A stretch of DNA of 64,000 bases. Origin: UBA11524 sp963590165. Lineage in GTDB: Bacteria > Bacillota > Clostridia > Christensenellales > Aristaeellaceae. Shown one piece after another: positions 34,000-43,587 of this stretch (positions are counted from its first letter, which is position 1; each line of letters begins with the position of its first letter). The notes under the pieces are model-generated. The model did not search any database and had not been told where the DNA came from. It saw nothing but the letters and a program-made list of their open reading frames with translations. The translations under genes and the position numbers were made by a program. The stretch covers positions 1-64,000 of the forward strand of contig CAVANO010000049.1 of assembly GCA_963590165.1 (NCBI GenBank), in the 5' to 3' direction.

Positions 34000-35252
34000 T
34001 GTTTTCAATAAATAATCCGCTTTTGCTGGTATATGTGCAGTTGCTCATCGGAGAGATCCTGTATTTGAAGCATGCGCCGCGCAGACATGGATTTGCAATC
34101 CGGCTGCTTGCGGGGCTTTGCATCAGCGGCGCAGCGGCTGTTTTTTATCAGAAGCTGGAGCTGTGGCGGATTCTGTCGATTATGCGCGTGCTGGACTGGG
34201 CGCTTGTGTGGCTGCTTGCAGCAGGTACTGCGGCAGTCTGCTGGAAGATTCGCCCGTCGGGTGTCCTGTTTGTTTCTGTCGGCAGCTATGCGATTCAGCA
34301 CATCGGTTCGTCTGTCCGCAGCATTACAGAACAGTTCATTACCATTCCGCCGGATTACAGCTTGCTGTCCGCCATGGGCTATTATCTGATCGTTGCTGTC
34401 CTGATTGATCTGCTGATTCTTAGGAAGAATGACCGCTTCTACGAAACGGCAGACCGCCGGCAGGTGCTGATTTCAACGGCGCTGATTGTTATCTGCATCG
34501 TGCTGAGCAGCCTCCGCGAAACGTGCGAGAAGGACGCGATGTACATGAACGTTTACGATGCGGTTGCGTGCATCAGCTGCCTGATGATTCAGTTCAGCAT
34601 TTCCGCAGCGGAAAAGATGCAGGAGGAAAAGCGCACGCTCGAACTGATTATCAGCCAGCAGCACGAGCAACATGAACTGTCCAAGCAGGCGGTGGAGATG
34701 ATGGGCGTGAAGCTGCATGACATTCGCAGCCAGATTCGCGCGGTGCAGGAGAGTATGAGCGCCGAAGAATCCCACAAGCTGGACGGACTGAAGCGCACGA
34801 TGCAGATTTACGCCAGTATGGCGAATACAGGCAACGCGACCGTTGATGCCATCCTGATGGAAAAGGGGCTGATGTGCGAAATCAATGCCATCCGCTTCAG
34901 TTACATTGTTGACGGTGCGCAATTGGCGTTCATGGAGGCGGTTGACGTGTTTTCACTCCTCAACAACATCCTTGATAACGCCATCGAGAGCGAAATGAAG
35001 GAAGAAGAGAAGGATAACCGCATGATCAGCCTGCGCATCGTCAAAAACGGCGAAATGGTGCTGGTGAATGCGGAGAATTACTGCAATTATCCGGTAGATT
35101 TCGACAGGATGGAAACGACGAAGCCTGACAAAATGAACCATGGCATCGGCATGAAGGGCATTCACTATGTGGTGGACAAGTATCACGGAAAAATGAAATT
35201 CTCGCAGGAGGACGCGATTGTCCGCCTTGCGATCGTCTTCCCTGTGGACTGA
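33999..35252 (+). CDS. GHKL-type sensor histidine kinase, locus B
   Basis: 417 residues. About six hydrophobic N-terminal segments are followed by a helical linker with the putative phospho-acceptor VKLHDIRSQIRAV (His around 245) and an ATPase domain with N-box LNNILDNAIES and G-box NHGIGMKGIHYVV. The gene order (regulator then kinase) is the reverse of locus A. ATG 33999 follows GCAGGGGG. No peptide precursor or processing gene is seen next to it. Confidence 0.88.
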   Translation: MFSINNPLLLVYVQLLIGEILYLKHAPRRHGFAIRLLAGLCISGAAAVFYQKLELWRILSIMRVLDWALVWLLAAGTAAVCWKIRPSGVLFVSVGSYAIQHIGSSVRSITEQFITIPPDYSLLSAMGYYLIVAVLIDLLILRKNDRFYETADRRQVLISTALIVICIVLSSLRETCEKDAMYMNVYDAVACISCLMIQFSISAAEKMQEEKRTLELIISQQHEQHELSKQAVEMMGVKLHDIRSQIRAVQESMSAEESHKLDGLKRTMQIYASMANTGNATVDAILMEKGLMCEINAIRFSYIVDGAQLAFMEAVDVFSLLNNILDNAIESEMKEEEKDNRMISLRIVKNGEMVLVNAENYCNYPVDFDRMETTKPDKMNHGIGMKGIHYVVDKYHGKMKFSQEDAIVRLAIVFPVD

Positions 35253-35260
35253 CAATTCCG

Positions 35261-35319
35261 TGCAGATTGTCCCGCCACAGATGCAATTTGTCACAGATGG
35301 ACGAAAATCAGCCATTTCT
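35261..35319 (+). promoter_or_regulatory. LytTR-like direct repeat and activator-type promoter of locus B
   Basis: TGCAGATTGTC (35261-35271) and TGCAATTTGTC (35282-35292) are direct repeats 21 bases apart, the spacing of LytTR half-sites. A good -10 box TATAGT (35314-35319) follows, but the -35 position (35291-35296, TCACAG) is poor, which fits activation by a protein bound just upstream. Confidence 0.6.
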
Positions 35320-35384
35320 GATGTATAGTATCTTCGAATTGCTGCTGAGACATTGATTCGGCAGCGAAAAAAGGAGGAAACCCT

Positions 35385-38300
35385 ATGAAAACATCAGGAT
35401 GGCGTCCCATGCTGAAGGGGCTGCTCAGCACCGCGCTGGCAGCTACGCTCTGCTTTGGCACGCTGACGACCGCCAGCGCAGGTACGCTGACCGACGGCAA
35501 GTACTTCAACGATTATACATCGTTTGAAGAGGCCGAGGCTGCGGCGGATGAGCTGAACAAGGAGCTCTCCCGCGAGGGCAACGTGCTGCTCAAGAATGAC
35601 GGCACGCTCCCGCTGACCGGCACGGAATGGGTCAGCGTGTTCGGTGTTGCATCGGACAACCTGACCAGCGTCCGCGAGGACAGCAGCAATGCCAGCGGCA
35701 CAATCGCTGAGAGCCTGCAGCTTGCCGGATTCAATGTCAACCCGGCGCTCGTGCGTTATTATGAATCCATCGGCACGTCCATCGGCAACGAAACAACGGA
35801 CTTCAGCCGCGAGGTCGAAAACTCGCTGGATGTGTACAACGGCGCGGCAGTCGTTGTGTTCTGCCGTACCGGCGGCGAAGGCTCGGACAACGCCCGCATC
35901 ATTCAAGAAGCCGAAGACAATCTCTACGGCACTGAACCGGCTGCTTTTGTCCATAAGGCACTGGCAACCGGCTCCTGGGTGGACGGCAAGTTCGTCTATG
36001 ATGCCTCCAGCGACACGGAATACAAGCACTATCAGCAGCTGACCGATTCCGAGGAAGCGCTGCTGGAGTACGTTGAAAGCAAGTTCGACAAGGTCATCGT
36101 TGTGCTGAACACCGCCAACGCGATGGAAATGTACAACCTTGAGCAGGACGAGCACATCAATGCGATTCTGCTTATGGAGCGTCCTGGCGAAACCGGTCAC
36201 GTGGCCGTCGGCGAAATCCTCAGCGGCAAGGTCAATCCCTCCGGCCATCTGGTCGACGAGTGGACGGTTGACTTCTCTGCTGACCCGACCTGGTACAACT
36301 TCGGCGACAACAGCCAGACCGGCAGCTCCAACATCTACAAGAATGAAGACGGCGAAGCGACTGGTGCTGGTCAGACCGGCCCGTCCGACCCCGGCTATTA
36401 TTTCGTAGACTACGAAGAGGACATCTATTCCGGCTACAAGTACTACGAAACCTACTACTATGAGACCTACCTGGGCAACACCGCCGCTTCTGCTGCGGAA
36501 GGCGCGACCGAAGAGGAAAAGATTGCTGCTGCCAACAAGTGGTGGAGCGAGAATGTCCTCTATCCGTTCGGCTACGGCCTGAGCTACACGCAGTTCAGCC
36601 TGAACATTCAGGGCGTGTACACCGATGCTGCCTGCACGACCGCACTGGCGGATGCTGTTGATTCTGCGCTCTTTGCGTCGGATGTGGACAGCCCTGCGCA
36701 GGTCGAAAAGCTCTACATCCCCGTGACCGTGAAGAACGAGGGCAATGTGGCAGGCAAGGAAGTCGTTGAAATCTACGTGACCGCTCCTTATAAGCAGGGC
36801 GGCGTGGAGAAGTCCCATGTGGTGCTGGCAGGCTATGCCAAGAGCAGTCTGCTCAAAGCGGGTGCAAGCGAAACCGTGCTTGTCACCATCAACGTGCAGG
36901 ACTTTGCTTCCTACGACTACAAGAACCTCAGCGGCATGGTCGAAAACGGCGGCTATGTGCTGGAAGACGGCGAGTACGTCATCCGCGCAACGAGCAGCTC
37001 TCACTACGACCTTGCGACCGATGTGACTGACACCACCGACGCGTATGACCAGAAGAGCTTCACGCTCGCAAGCGGCGCGGCGCTGAAGCTGGATGACTAC
37101 AGCCATCAGCTGGTGGAGAACCTGTTCTCGACCGAAATCGGCGAATACACCAACGCAACCGAGGGCGAATATGCCCTGTACAGCAACTCTGTCCGTACGG
37201 CGGAATACGCGGCAGACGGCACGTCTGCGATGACGCTCATGAGCCGCGCAGACTTTGACGGCACCTTCCCGCAGCCCCCGACCGACGGCGACTTGACGCT
37301 CAAGAATGACGTCCTTGCCAACTGGGTGTACTGGAACACCTTCGGCTGGAACGAATCCCAGAGCAAGAAGACTGAATACACCTATTCGGATGACAATCTG
37401 CCGTGGGCGGATGTGACGATTCCTGATGACTGGACGCAGGCTGAAACCGCTGCCGAGCGCAACGACATCCTGCTCAAGGACATGGCAGGCATCGATCCCT
37501 ATGACGACTCCTACACCCTGCAGACCGCTGACCCGAATGCGGATCATTACACGGCAATTGCTGCGTTTGACGGCAAGACCGGCGACGAAGCATGGCAAAT
37601 CTTCATGAACCAGCTCTCCTATGAGGAGATTGACACCATCGTTGAGACCGGCGGCCACAGCACCTCGACCATTCCCTCCATCGGTAAGGTGGCGGGCACA
37701 GAATCTGACTCCCCGAACAACCTGAGCAGCACGCACACCTGGTGCGACGAAACCACGGTCGCTTCCACCTGGAACACGGATCTCGGCTACAAGCAGGGCG
37801 TTATCGTGGGCGACATGGCAATGTTCAAGGGCGTCAACGGCTGGTGGGGCCCGGGCATGGATACCCATCGCTCTCCCTTCAGCGGACGCAACAACGAATA
37901 CTATTCTCAGGACGGCATTCAGGGCGGCTACATGGCGGCAGCTGTTGTTTCCGGCGCTGAATCCCGCGGCCTGAAGACGTACATCAAGCACTTTGCCTTC
38001 AACGATCAGGAGACCAGCCGCGATGGCATGAACAACTGCAGCTGGGTGTCCGAGCAGGCGATGCGCGAGGGCAATCTGAAGGTCTTCCAGATGGCGATGC
38101 AGGAAGGCGGCGCGGCGGCTGCAATGTGCGCATTCGCCCGCATCAGCGGCATCCCGACGGCGGTCAACTACAACTTCCTTGTCAAGCTTTGCGATGAGCA
38201 GTGGGATTGGAACGGCGTGTTCCTGACCGACGGTTACATGGGCGTCGCGCAGTGCACCACCGGCGACTACATGCTCCGTACCGGCTGCATTCAGCTGTCT

Positions 38301-39047
38301 CTGGGCGGCTCTACCACGGTTTCCGGCGAATGGGATGCAACCCTGCGCAACGGCAAGGGCAGCGTGACCATCGACGGCGCGGAGAACGACGTTCAGTACT
38401 ACTATGCACGTCAGTTCGCGATCTGCCTGCTGTTTGAAGAAGTGAACAGCGCGTCCAACCAGAACGGCTTCACGCTCCTCGAAATGCAGCCTGCTGCGAT
38501 CGACGCGGTTCAGGCGGACGCGTTGGATACTTCCATTGCCATTTCTGCGGATGACCTTGGCATCTCTGCAGCTTCCTACACGATTACAAACGGCGAACTT
38601 CCGGACGGCATCACGCTTTCGACAGACGGTAAGCTCTCCGGCAAGGCGACCGGTGCCGGCACGTACAACTTTGAGGTGACCGCAACCATCGACCAGTGGA
38701 TTACCCGGAGCGCAGAATATACCATCAACGTGTCCTCTGCTTTCTATGTGGACGGCGATGCGCTGGACAGCGCGGTTGTCGGCAAGGCATTCCGTACGGC
38801 ACTTGTGTCCGACAAGATCAGCACCGAAGCAGGCTACACTGCCGTGACCTACGAGCTGGCTGACGGTCAGCTGCCGGAAGGCCTCGAACTGGCTGAGGAC
38901 GGCACCATCAAGGGCACGCCGACGCAGGCCGGTGAATTCCCGATTACACTGCGTGTGAACGCCGTAACCGAGGTTCGCTCGTGGTTTGGTATGCAGCAGT
39001 CTGTTTCTGCCTATACCTGCAGCGTGACGATTGTCGTAGGCGAGTAA
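35385..39047 (+). CDS. Large secreted GH3 family glycoside hydrolase with C-terminal Ig-like domains, locus B
   Basis: 1220 residues. The signal peptide runs to about residue 33 (FGTLTTASAG). The sandwich domain opens with ELSREGNVLLKNDGTLPLTG, followed by a fibronectin-III-like domain (VKNEGNVAGKEVVEIYVTAP) and the barrel-like domain. The barrel has GWWGPGMDTHRSPFSGRNNE, KHFAFNDQETSRDG and WNGVFLTDGYMG, with the nucleophile Asp in LTDG. Two He_PIG-type Ig-like domains follow (ELPDGITLSTDGKLSG; QLPEGLELAEDGTIKG). It is the counterpart of the 1233-residue protein of locus A in size, order and tail. AAAGGAGG precedes the ATG. Substrate is unknown. The first structural gene after the LytTR-like sites. 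Confidence 0.88.
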   Translation: MKTSGWRPMLKGLLSTALAATLCFGTLTTASAGTLTDGKYFNDYTSFEEAEAAADELNKELSREGNVLLKNDGTLPLTGTEWVSVFGVASDNLTSVREDSSNASGTIAESLQLAGFNVNPALVRYYESIGTSIGNETTDFSREVENSLDVYNGAAVVVFCRTGGEGSDNARIIQEAEDNLYGTEPAAFVHKALATGSWVDGKFVYDASSDTEYKHYQQLTDSEEALLEYVESKFDKVIVVLNTANAMEMYNLEQDEHINAILLMERPGETGHVAVGEILSGKVNPSGHLVDEWTVDFSADPTWYNFGDNSQTGSSNIYKNEDGEATGAGQTGPSDPGYYFVDYEEDIYSGYKYYETYYYETYLGNTAASAAEGATEEEKIAAANKWWSENVLYPFGYGLSYTQFSLNIQGVYTDAACTTALADAVDSALFASDVDSPAQVEKLYIPVTVKNEGNVAGKEVVEIYVTAPYKQGGVEKSHVVLAGYAKSSLLKAGASETVLVTINVQDFASYDYKNLSGMVENGGYVLEDGEYVIRATSSSHYDLATDVTDTTDAYDQKSFTLASGAALKLDDYSHQLVENLFSTEIGEYTNATEGEYALYSNSVRTAEYAADGTSAMTLMSRADFDGTFPQPPTDGDLTLKNDVLANWVYWNTFGWNESQSKKTEYTYSDDNLPWADVTIPDDWTQAETAAERNDILLKDMAGIDPYDDSYTLQTADPNADHYTAIAAFDGKTGDEAWQIFMNQLSYEEIDTIVETGGHSTSTIPSIGKVAGTESDSPNNLSSTHTWCDETTVASTWNTDLGYKQGVIVGDMAMFKGVNGWWGPGMDTHRSPFSGRNNEYYSQDGIQGGYMAAAVVSGAESRGLKTYIKHFAFNDQETSRDGMNNCSWVSEQAMREGNLKVFQMAMQEGGAAAAMCAFARISGIPTAVNYNFLVKLCDEQWDWNGVFLTDGYMGVAQCTTGDYMLRTGCIQLSLGGSTTVSGEWDATLRNGKGSVTIDGAENDVQYYYARQFAICLLFEEVNSASNQNGFTLLEMQPAAIDAVQADALDTSIAISADDLGISAASYTITNGELPDGITLSTDGKLSGKATGAGTYNFEVTATIDQWITRSAEYTINVSSAFYVDGDALDSAVVGKAFRTALVSDKISTEAGYTAVTYELADGQLPEGLELAEDGTIKGTPTQAGEFPITLRVNAVTEVRSWFGMQQSVSAYTCSVTIVVGE

Positions 39048-39055
39048 TAACAATC

Positions 39056-39100
39056 GGTGTTGGCTGTGCAGGGGCTTCTTGTGCAGCCAACACCCCTTTT
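39056..39100 (+). terminator. Attenuating terminator between locus B GH3 and CBM genes
   Basis: GGTGTTGGCTG (39056-39066) pairs with CAGCCAACACC (39084-39094), followed by CCTTTT. Locus A has a hairpin at the equivalent place (12111-12137). Confidence 0.65.
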
Positions 39101-39129
39101 GAATTCCGGAATGACAAGGAGAAATGAAT

Positions 39130-39960
39130 ATGATGAAGAAGTGGATCAGCCTGCTGATGGCGGCATTGGTGCTTCTTAGCTGCATCGCTCTGGCGGAAGG
39201 CACGGGCACAGCGACCTTCTATCTGAATGCGGATGACCCCGATGAAATCTACATGACGTCCTCCTTCACGCTGGGCGAATGGATTGACGAGCCGGAAGAT
39301 CCTGCGCGCGAGGGCTATGTGTTCGACGGCTGGTATACAGATGCCGAGGCGACGCAGAAGTTCAGCTTCAATGGACGCTGCGAGGCGGATACGAGCCTGT
39401 ACGCCGGATGGCGCAAGATTTACGTCTTCGAAGCGGAATATACCGATCTGGAGGGACGGCAGGGCAATGGTTATTCCGGCAACACCAGCGGCGTGGGTCT
39501 GATCGGCAAGGACAACTGCGATGCGGGTGCGAGCAACGGCTATTACATCTCCTGCCTGTATTATGACGGCGCGTATCTGACCTTCAACATCACGTCCGAC
39601 CGCGAGGTTTCCGATGTGACGATCGTGCTGAGCCTGTCGGCGGAGTTCGATGACGTCATTCTGACAGATGACATGTACTTTGTGGACGTGAACGGCGAAA
39701 CGTACAATGTCGAGGTCAGCCTGACCGGTGCGTATTCCGTGACGGAGGACGGCGAGCACAAGAAGCGCCCGTTCACCCAGCACACCATCGCGACGAAGGT
39801 GCACCTGAACGAAGGCGAAAACGTGATTGAGCTGGTGACGAACAATTCTGAGCACATGAGCGGTGCAACCATGGAGGCAACCGCGCCTATGGTGGACTGC
39901 CTGATTCTCTACACCAGCGCTGAGCTGACGTGGGAGCCTGTCCTGAGCAACCTCGAGTAA
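39130..39960 (+). CDS. Secreted protein with one InlB-type repeat and CBM6/35-like domain, locus B
   Basis: 276 residues from the second ATG (39130), which is correctly spaced from AAGGAG; the ATG at 39124 is too close. The signal peptide is MMKKWISLLMAALVLLSCIA, and cleavage after ALA is likelier than lipidation. One InlB B-type repeat (GYVFDGWYTDAEATQKF, closing LYAGW) leads into a C-terminal sandwich domain (IYVFEAEYTDLEGRQGNGYS; LSLSAEFDDVILTDD) that clearly matches the tail of the locus A lipoprotein. It probably binds glycan beside the GH3 enzymes. Confidence 0.8.
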   Translation: MMKKWISLLMAALVLLSCIALAEGTGTATFYLNADDPDEIYMTSSFTLGEWIDEPEDPAREGYVFDGWYTDAEATQKFSFNGRCEADTSLYAGWRKIYVFEAEYTDLEGRQGNGYSGNTSGVGLIGKDNCDAGASNGYYISCLYYDGAYLTFNITSDREVSDVTIVLSLSAEFDDVILTDDMYFVDVNGETYNVEVSLTGAYSVTEDGEHKKRPFTQHTIATKVHLNEGENVIELVTNNSEHMSGATMEATAPMVDCLILYTSAELTWEPVLSNLE

Positions 39961-40022
39961 TGCGCAGATCTGCGGCGGAGCATCATGGCTCTTGCCGCGA
40001 TTTTTCGGAAAGGAAAGATCGT

Positions 40023-40436
40023 ATGAAGGACAAAAGGCCGGCGATCTTCAGCCTTGCCGCACTGGTGCTATCCTTGGCAACGCTGATGATCTATATCAAG
40101 ACCGGACGCAATGAGTTCAACACATCGCTTTCTATGCAGGTGATTGTACCGCTTGGCATCATGGCAGCTGTTGAGCTGTTTTCAATTTTCAAGGGCGTGC
40201 AGCTGCTTGAATATGCCGCATACTTGTGCGGATTGTATGCATGGCTGGAGTATCTTTCCAGCCAAGTGTATTACATCGTCAACGTCTTTGTTGCCATTGA
40301 CGGCACGACATTCTCCGCAAGCTTCCTGGCGACGGTGATTTGCGGCATGCTGTCATGGATTACGGCACTGATTGCGGCGAAGTGCCTGAGCAGACAGCAG
40401 GATCAGCAGACAGTGCAGGGAGGCGCGGAAGCATGA
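40023..40436 (+). CDS. Small membrane protein of unknown function, locus B only
   Basis: 137 residues with about four hydrophobic segments (IFSLAALVLSLATLMIYI; MQVIVPLGIMAAVELFSIF; YAAYLCGLYAWLEYL; FLATVICGMLSWITALIAA) and a polar Gln-rich tail. GGAAAGGAAAG precedes the ATG. Its stop overlaps the next GH3 gene start (ATGA), so the two are translationally coupled, suggesting a partner role for the membrane-anchored GH3. I do not recognise the family. Locus A has no equivalent. Confidence 0.7.
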   Translation: MKDKRPAIFSLAALVLSLATLMIYIKTGRNEFNTSLSMQVIVPLGIMAAVELFSIFKGVQLLEYAAYLCGLYAWLEYLSSQVYYIVNVFVAIDGTTFSASFLATVICGMLSWITALIAAKCLSRQQDQQTVQGGAEA

Positions 40437-43387
40437 AGAAAATCAAGAACGCCGTTCAAAAGTGGCGCATGCGCAGTGTCCTTGCGGCAACGTTGGCGGT
40501 CATTCTGGCTGTCGGGACGGAACTGGCAGTGGCGCAGAGCGCGATGATTAATACAACACTCGGCTGTACGACATACAAAATCGTGTCAGACGGAACGGAT
40601 GACGGCGATTACAACTATTATCCGGCCGCCTATTCCACCGCGGAGGATGTGAAGGCATATGGTCTGAGCGTCTGCGAGGAGGTCGAGAGTGAAGGTATCG
40701 TCCTGCTCAAGAATGACAATCAGGCATTGCCGCTTAACAAGGGCAGCAAGGTCAGCTGCTTCCTCTACGGCTCGGCGAACCTGAACTACGCGACATCCGG
40801 CTCATCGAGCGCGGATACCTCTGCGTACAAGACACTCAAAGAGGCGCTTGAGGCGGACGACATCGGGCTGACCGTCAATCCGTCCCTGTGGTCGTTCTAT
40901 ACCGAGGGCAGCGGCGCAGGCTACAAGCCGACCAAGAAGCTCAATCGCAAGCTGGGCATGCAGGTGTACGCCGCAAATGCCGCTCCGTGGAGCGAACTGG
41001 AGAGCGAAGCGTCCGGCATCGCGGAATACGGCGACGCGGCAATCGTGGTGATTACCCGCGCGAGCGGCGAGGGAATGGACATCAGCACGACGAACAGCGA
41101 CGGCATTGACGGCAGCTATCTCTCACTGTCAGAAAATGAACTGGAGCTCCTCAAGCAGCTGAAAGCGATGAAGGATGACGGCAAGCTTGGCAAAATCGTT
41201 GTCCTGCTGAATTCAGCACTTGCCATCCGCGCTGATTTCATCGAAGAGGACGCGTACGGGATTGACGCGGCCATGTGGATCGGCAATCTGGGCAGTGCGG
41301 GCATCGATGCCGTGGCGGATGTGCTCGTGGGCAATACGGTGCCGTCCGGCAGGTTAACGGACACGTATGTTGCCGATAACTTCTCCTCGCCGGCAATGGC
41401 ATCGTGGATTCTGAACGAAAACGGCGTGTTTTCTCAGACGTATACAAATGCGAAGGAGCTTGGGCTGAATAGTACGCAGATGTACTATGGCGTATACAGT
41501 GAGGGCATCTATGTAGGCTACCGCTACTACGAAACGCGCTACGAGGATACCGTGCTGGGTACGGCAAATGTCGGCAATTACAGCTATGGTGATACGGTGG
41601 TGTATCCCTTCGGCTACGGGCTGTCCTATACGCAGTTTAAAACGGCGGACATGACGGTTTCCGAACGCGCGGACGGCGATTATGATGTCACTGTGACGGT
41701 CACCAACGTCGGCGATACATATGCCGGCAAGGAAGTCGTGCAAGTCTATCTGCAGAAGCCGTATACTGACTATGACCGCGAAAACGGCGTGGAGAAGGCA
41801 TCTGTGGAGCTGGTCGGCTTTGCAAAGACGAAGCTGCTTGCACCGGGCGAAAGCCAGCAGGTGACCATCACGGTCGAAAAGAGCGAGTTCAAGTCGTATG
41901 ACGTGAACAGTGCAGGCACGTATATTGTCGATGCGGGCGATTATTATCTCGCGGTCGGCAGCAATGCACATGACGCACTGAACAACATCCTGGCTGCCAA
42001 GGGTTATACCGAGGCTGACGGCATGGATACATCGGGCGATGCAAGCATGGCGGCAGTTGCATGGCAGAACGATGCGCTGGATCAGACGACCTATGCGGTG
42101 TCCGAGGAAACGGGCGCAAAGATCGAAAATCAGCTTGCCTTCTGTGACCCGACACGCTATGACGGCATCGAAGAATCAGGCGTGCAGTATGTTTCCCGGA
42201 ACGACTGGGAAGGCACATGGCCGACTGCGCCGGTTGAGCTGAGCGTCAGCACAGAAAAGATGTCGGCAGATCTTTCCAGCTATAAGGCAATTACCGAGGA
42301 CGAAAACGCAGAAATGCCGACCTACGGTGCAGCATCCGGCTTGACGCTGGCGATGCTTCGTTCGGACGATACGCAGACGATCGCCTATGACGATGCGCTG
42401 TGGGATCAGCTGCTTGATCAGATGACATTCTCTGAGCAGGCATTGCTGGTGACGGATGGCTCCTTCAGCACGAAGGCGATTTCCTCCGTTGCGCTCAGCG
42501 GCACTGCCGAGCAGGATGGCCCGACAGGTGTCGTGGGCAGTGTCAACTCGCTGTCTTTCCCGAGCGAGGGCATCTGGGCATCGACCTTCAATACCGAGCT
42601 GATTGCGAAGGTCGGTGATGCGCTGGCGGAGGATGCACGCATCAATGACCTGCAGGGGCTGTACCTGCCGGGCATCAACATCCACCGCACACCCTTCGGC
42701 GGCAGAACGCATGAGTATTTCTCCGAGGATCCCTTCCTGACTGGCATTGCAGCAGAAGCCGAAATCAAGGCGGTTCAGGCAAAGGGTGTCATCGTGCATG
42801 TGAAGCACTACATCTTCAACGATGAGGAAGCGCAGCGCAACGGCATTTGCATTTGGCTGGGCGAGCAGGCAGCACGTGAAATCTACCTGAAGCCTTGGAA
42901 GTACGCGGTGAAGCCCTCTCGCGGCAATGCGCATGCCATCATGACTTCCTTCAACCGCGCCGGCTGCCTGTGGACGAGCGCGAGCAGCGAACTGATGGAC
43001 GGAATTCTGCGCGGTGAGATGGGCTTTGACGGCTATGCGATTACAGACATGGCGTCGTCTAACGCGGCGTATTTCATGACGTACGTGGACGGCTTCATGA
43101 ACGGCACAGACCTTTACCTCGGCGCAGGCAGCGAAACGGCGCTCGATGAGTACAAGAGCAGCCCGACATTTGCCGGAAAGGTTCGCGAGTCCGCACACCG
43201 CCTGCTGTATGTCATCGGCAATTACAGCGCGGCAATGAACGGCATCTCCTCCTCACTGCAGATTGTGACCGTCATGCCGTGGTGGCAGATTGCCCTTTAC
43301 AGCCTCTTCGGAGTGAGTGCGGCACTCTTTGCGCTGTCAATGGTGATGACGGCGGTCAGCCTGAAAAAGCAAAAGATCAGCCAATAA
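40433..43387 (+). CDS. Membrane-anchored GH3 family glycoside hydrolase (reversed domain order), locus B
   Basis: 984 residues. N-terminal membrane segment (RSVLAATLAVILAVGTELAV). The sandwich domain has SEGIVLLKNDNQALPLNKG and the fibronectin-III-like domain VTNVGDTYAGKEVVQVYLQK. The barrel domain has LYLPGINIHRTPFGGRTHEY, KHYIFNDEEAQRNG and GFDGYAITDMASSN, with Asp of ITD as nucleophile. A C-terminal membrane segment (WWQIALYSLFGVSAALFALS) ends at KKQKISQ. The protein is the counterpart of the 978-residue GH3 of locus A, sharing the two-ended anchoring. In the usual topology both termini would be inside and the enzyme outside. Confidence 0.9.
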   Translation: MKKIKNAVQKWRMRSVLAATLAVILAVGTELAVAQSAMINTTLGCTTYKIVSDGTDDGDYNYYPAAYSTAEDVKAYGLSVCEEVESEGIVLLKNDNQALPLNKGSKVSCFLYGSANLNYATSGSSSADTSAYKTLKEALEADDIGLTVNPSLWSFYTEGSGAGYKPTKKLNRKLGMQVYAANAAPWSELESEASGIAEYGDAAIVVITRASGEGMDISTTNSDGIDGSYLSLSENELELLKQLKAMKDDGKLGKIVVLLNSALAIRADFIEEDAYGIDAAMWIGNLGSAGIDAVADVLVGNTVPSGRLTDTYVADNFSSPAMASWILNENGVFSQTYTNAKELGLNSTQMYYGVYSEGIYVGYRYYETRYEDTVLGTANVGNYSYGDTVVYPFGYGLSYTQFKTADMTVSERADGDYDVTVTVTNVGDTYAGKEVVQVYLQKPYTDYDRENGVEKASVELVGFAKTKLLAPGESQQVTITVEKSEFKSYDVNSAGTYIVDAGDYYLAVGSNAHDALNNILAAKGYTEADGMDTSGDASMAAVAWQNDALDQTTYAVSEETGAKIENQLAFCDPTRYDGIEESGVQYVSRNDWEGTWPTAPVELSVSTEKMSADLSSYKAITEDENAEMPTYGAASGLTLAMLRSDDTQTIAYDDALWDQLLDQMTFSEQALLVTDGSFSTKAISSVALSGTAEQDGPTGVVGSVNSLSFPSEGIWASTFNTELIAKVGDALAEDARINDLQGLYLPGINIHRTPFGGRTHEYFSEDPFLTGIAAEAEIKAVQAKGVIVHVKHYIFNDEEAQRNGICIWLGEQAAREIYLKPWKYAVKPSRGNAHAIMTSFNRAGCLWTSASSELMDGILRGEMGFDGYAITDMASSNAAYFMTYVDGFMNGTDLYLGAGSETALDEYKSSPTFAGKVRESAHRLLYVIGNYSAAMNGISSSLQIVTVMPWWQIALYSLFGVSAALFALSMVMTAVSLKKQKISQ

Positions 43388-43404
43388 ACATTGCGTGAAA
43401 ACGA

Positions 43405-43438
43405 CTGCCTCCCATGGTGCCTATGCCGTGGGAGGCAG
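43405..43438 (+). terminator. Strong hairpin after locus B
   Basis: CTGCCTCCCA and TGGGAGGCAG form a perfect 10-bp stem 17 bases after the last GH3 stop codon. There is no T run, so it may work weakly or as a 3'-end stabiliser. Confidence 0.5.
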
Positions 43439-43461
43439 CTGTGCGTATTCTGTAAATCGCC

Positions 43462-43490
43462 TTGACAAAAAATGTGTTTTCCATTATAAT
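43462..43490 (+). promoter_or_regulatory. Consensus promoter of the molybdopterin-binding gene
   Basis: TTGACA (43462-43467), 17 bases, TATAAT (43485-43490). A leader of about 90 nucleotides follows, in which I see no recognisable riboswitch. Confidence 0.85.
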
Positions 43491-43587
43491 TGCAATGTGT
43501 TCTTGTGCGTTCAATTGAGGAAATTTGGCTTTGCTTTGGCGCAGAGGAACGCGCTGTCAGCATGCATAAAGAGAGTGAAGTGCGGCT

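Noticed and set aside
35394..39209. A 1271-codon open frame antisense to the large GH3 gene of locus B
   Set aside because: Same situation: a long shadow produced by strong codon bias in the GH3 gene, while the plus-strand product has a signal peptide and GH3 motifs.
43491..43587. Moco riboswitch before the MoCF-domain gene
   Set aside because: The leader is only about 90 nucleotides, with no obvious multi-stem fold or terminator.
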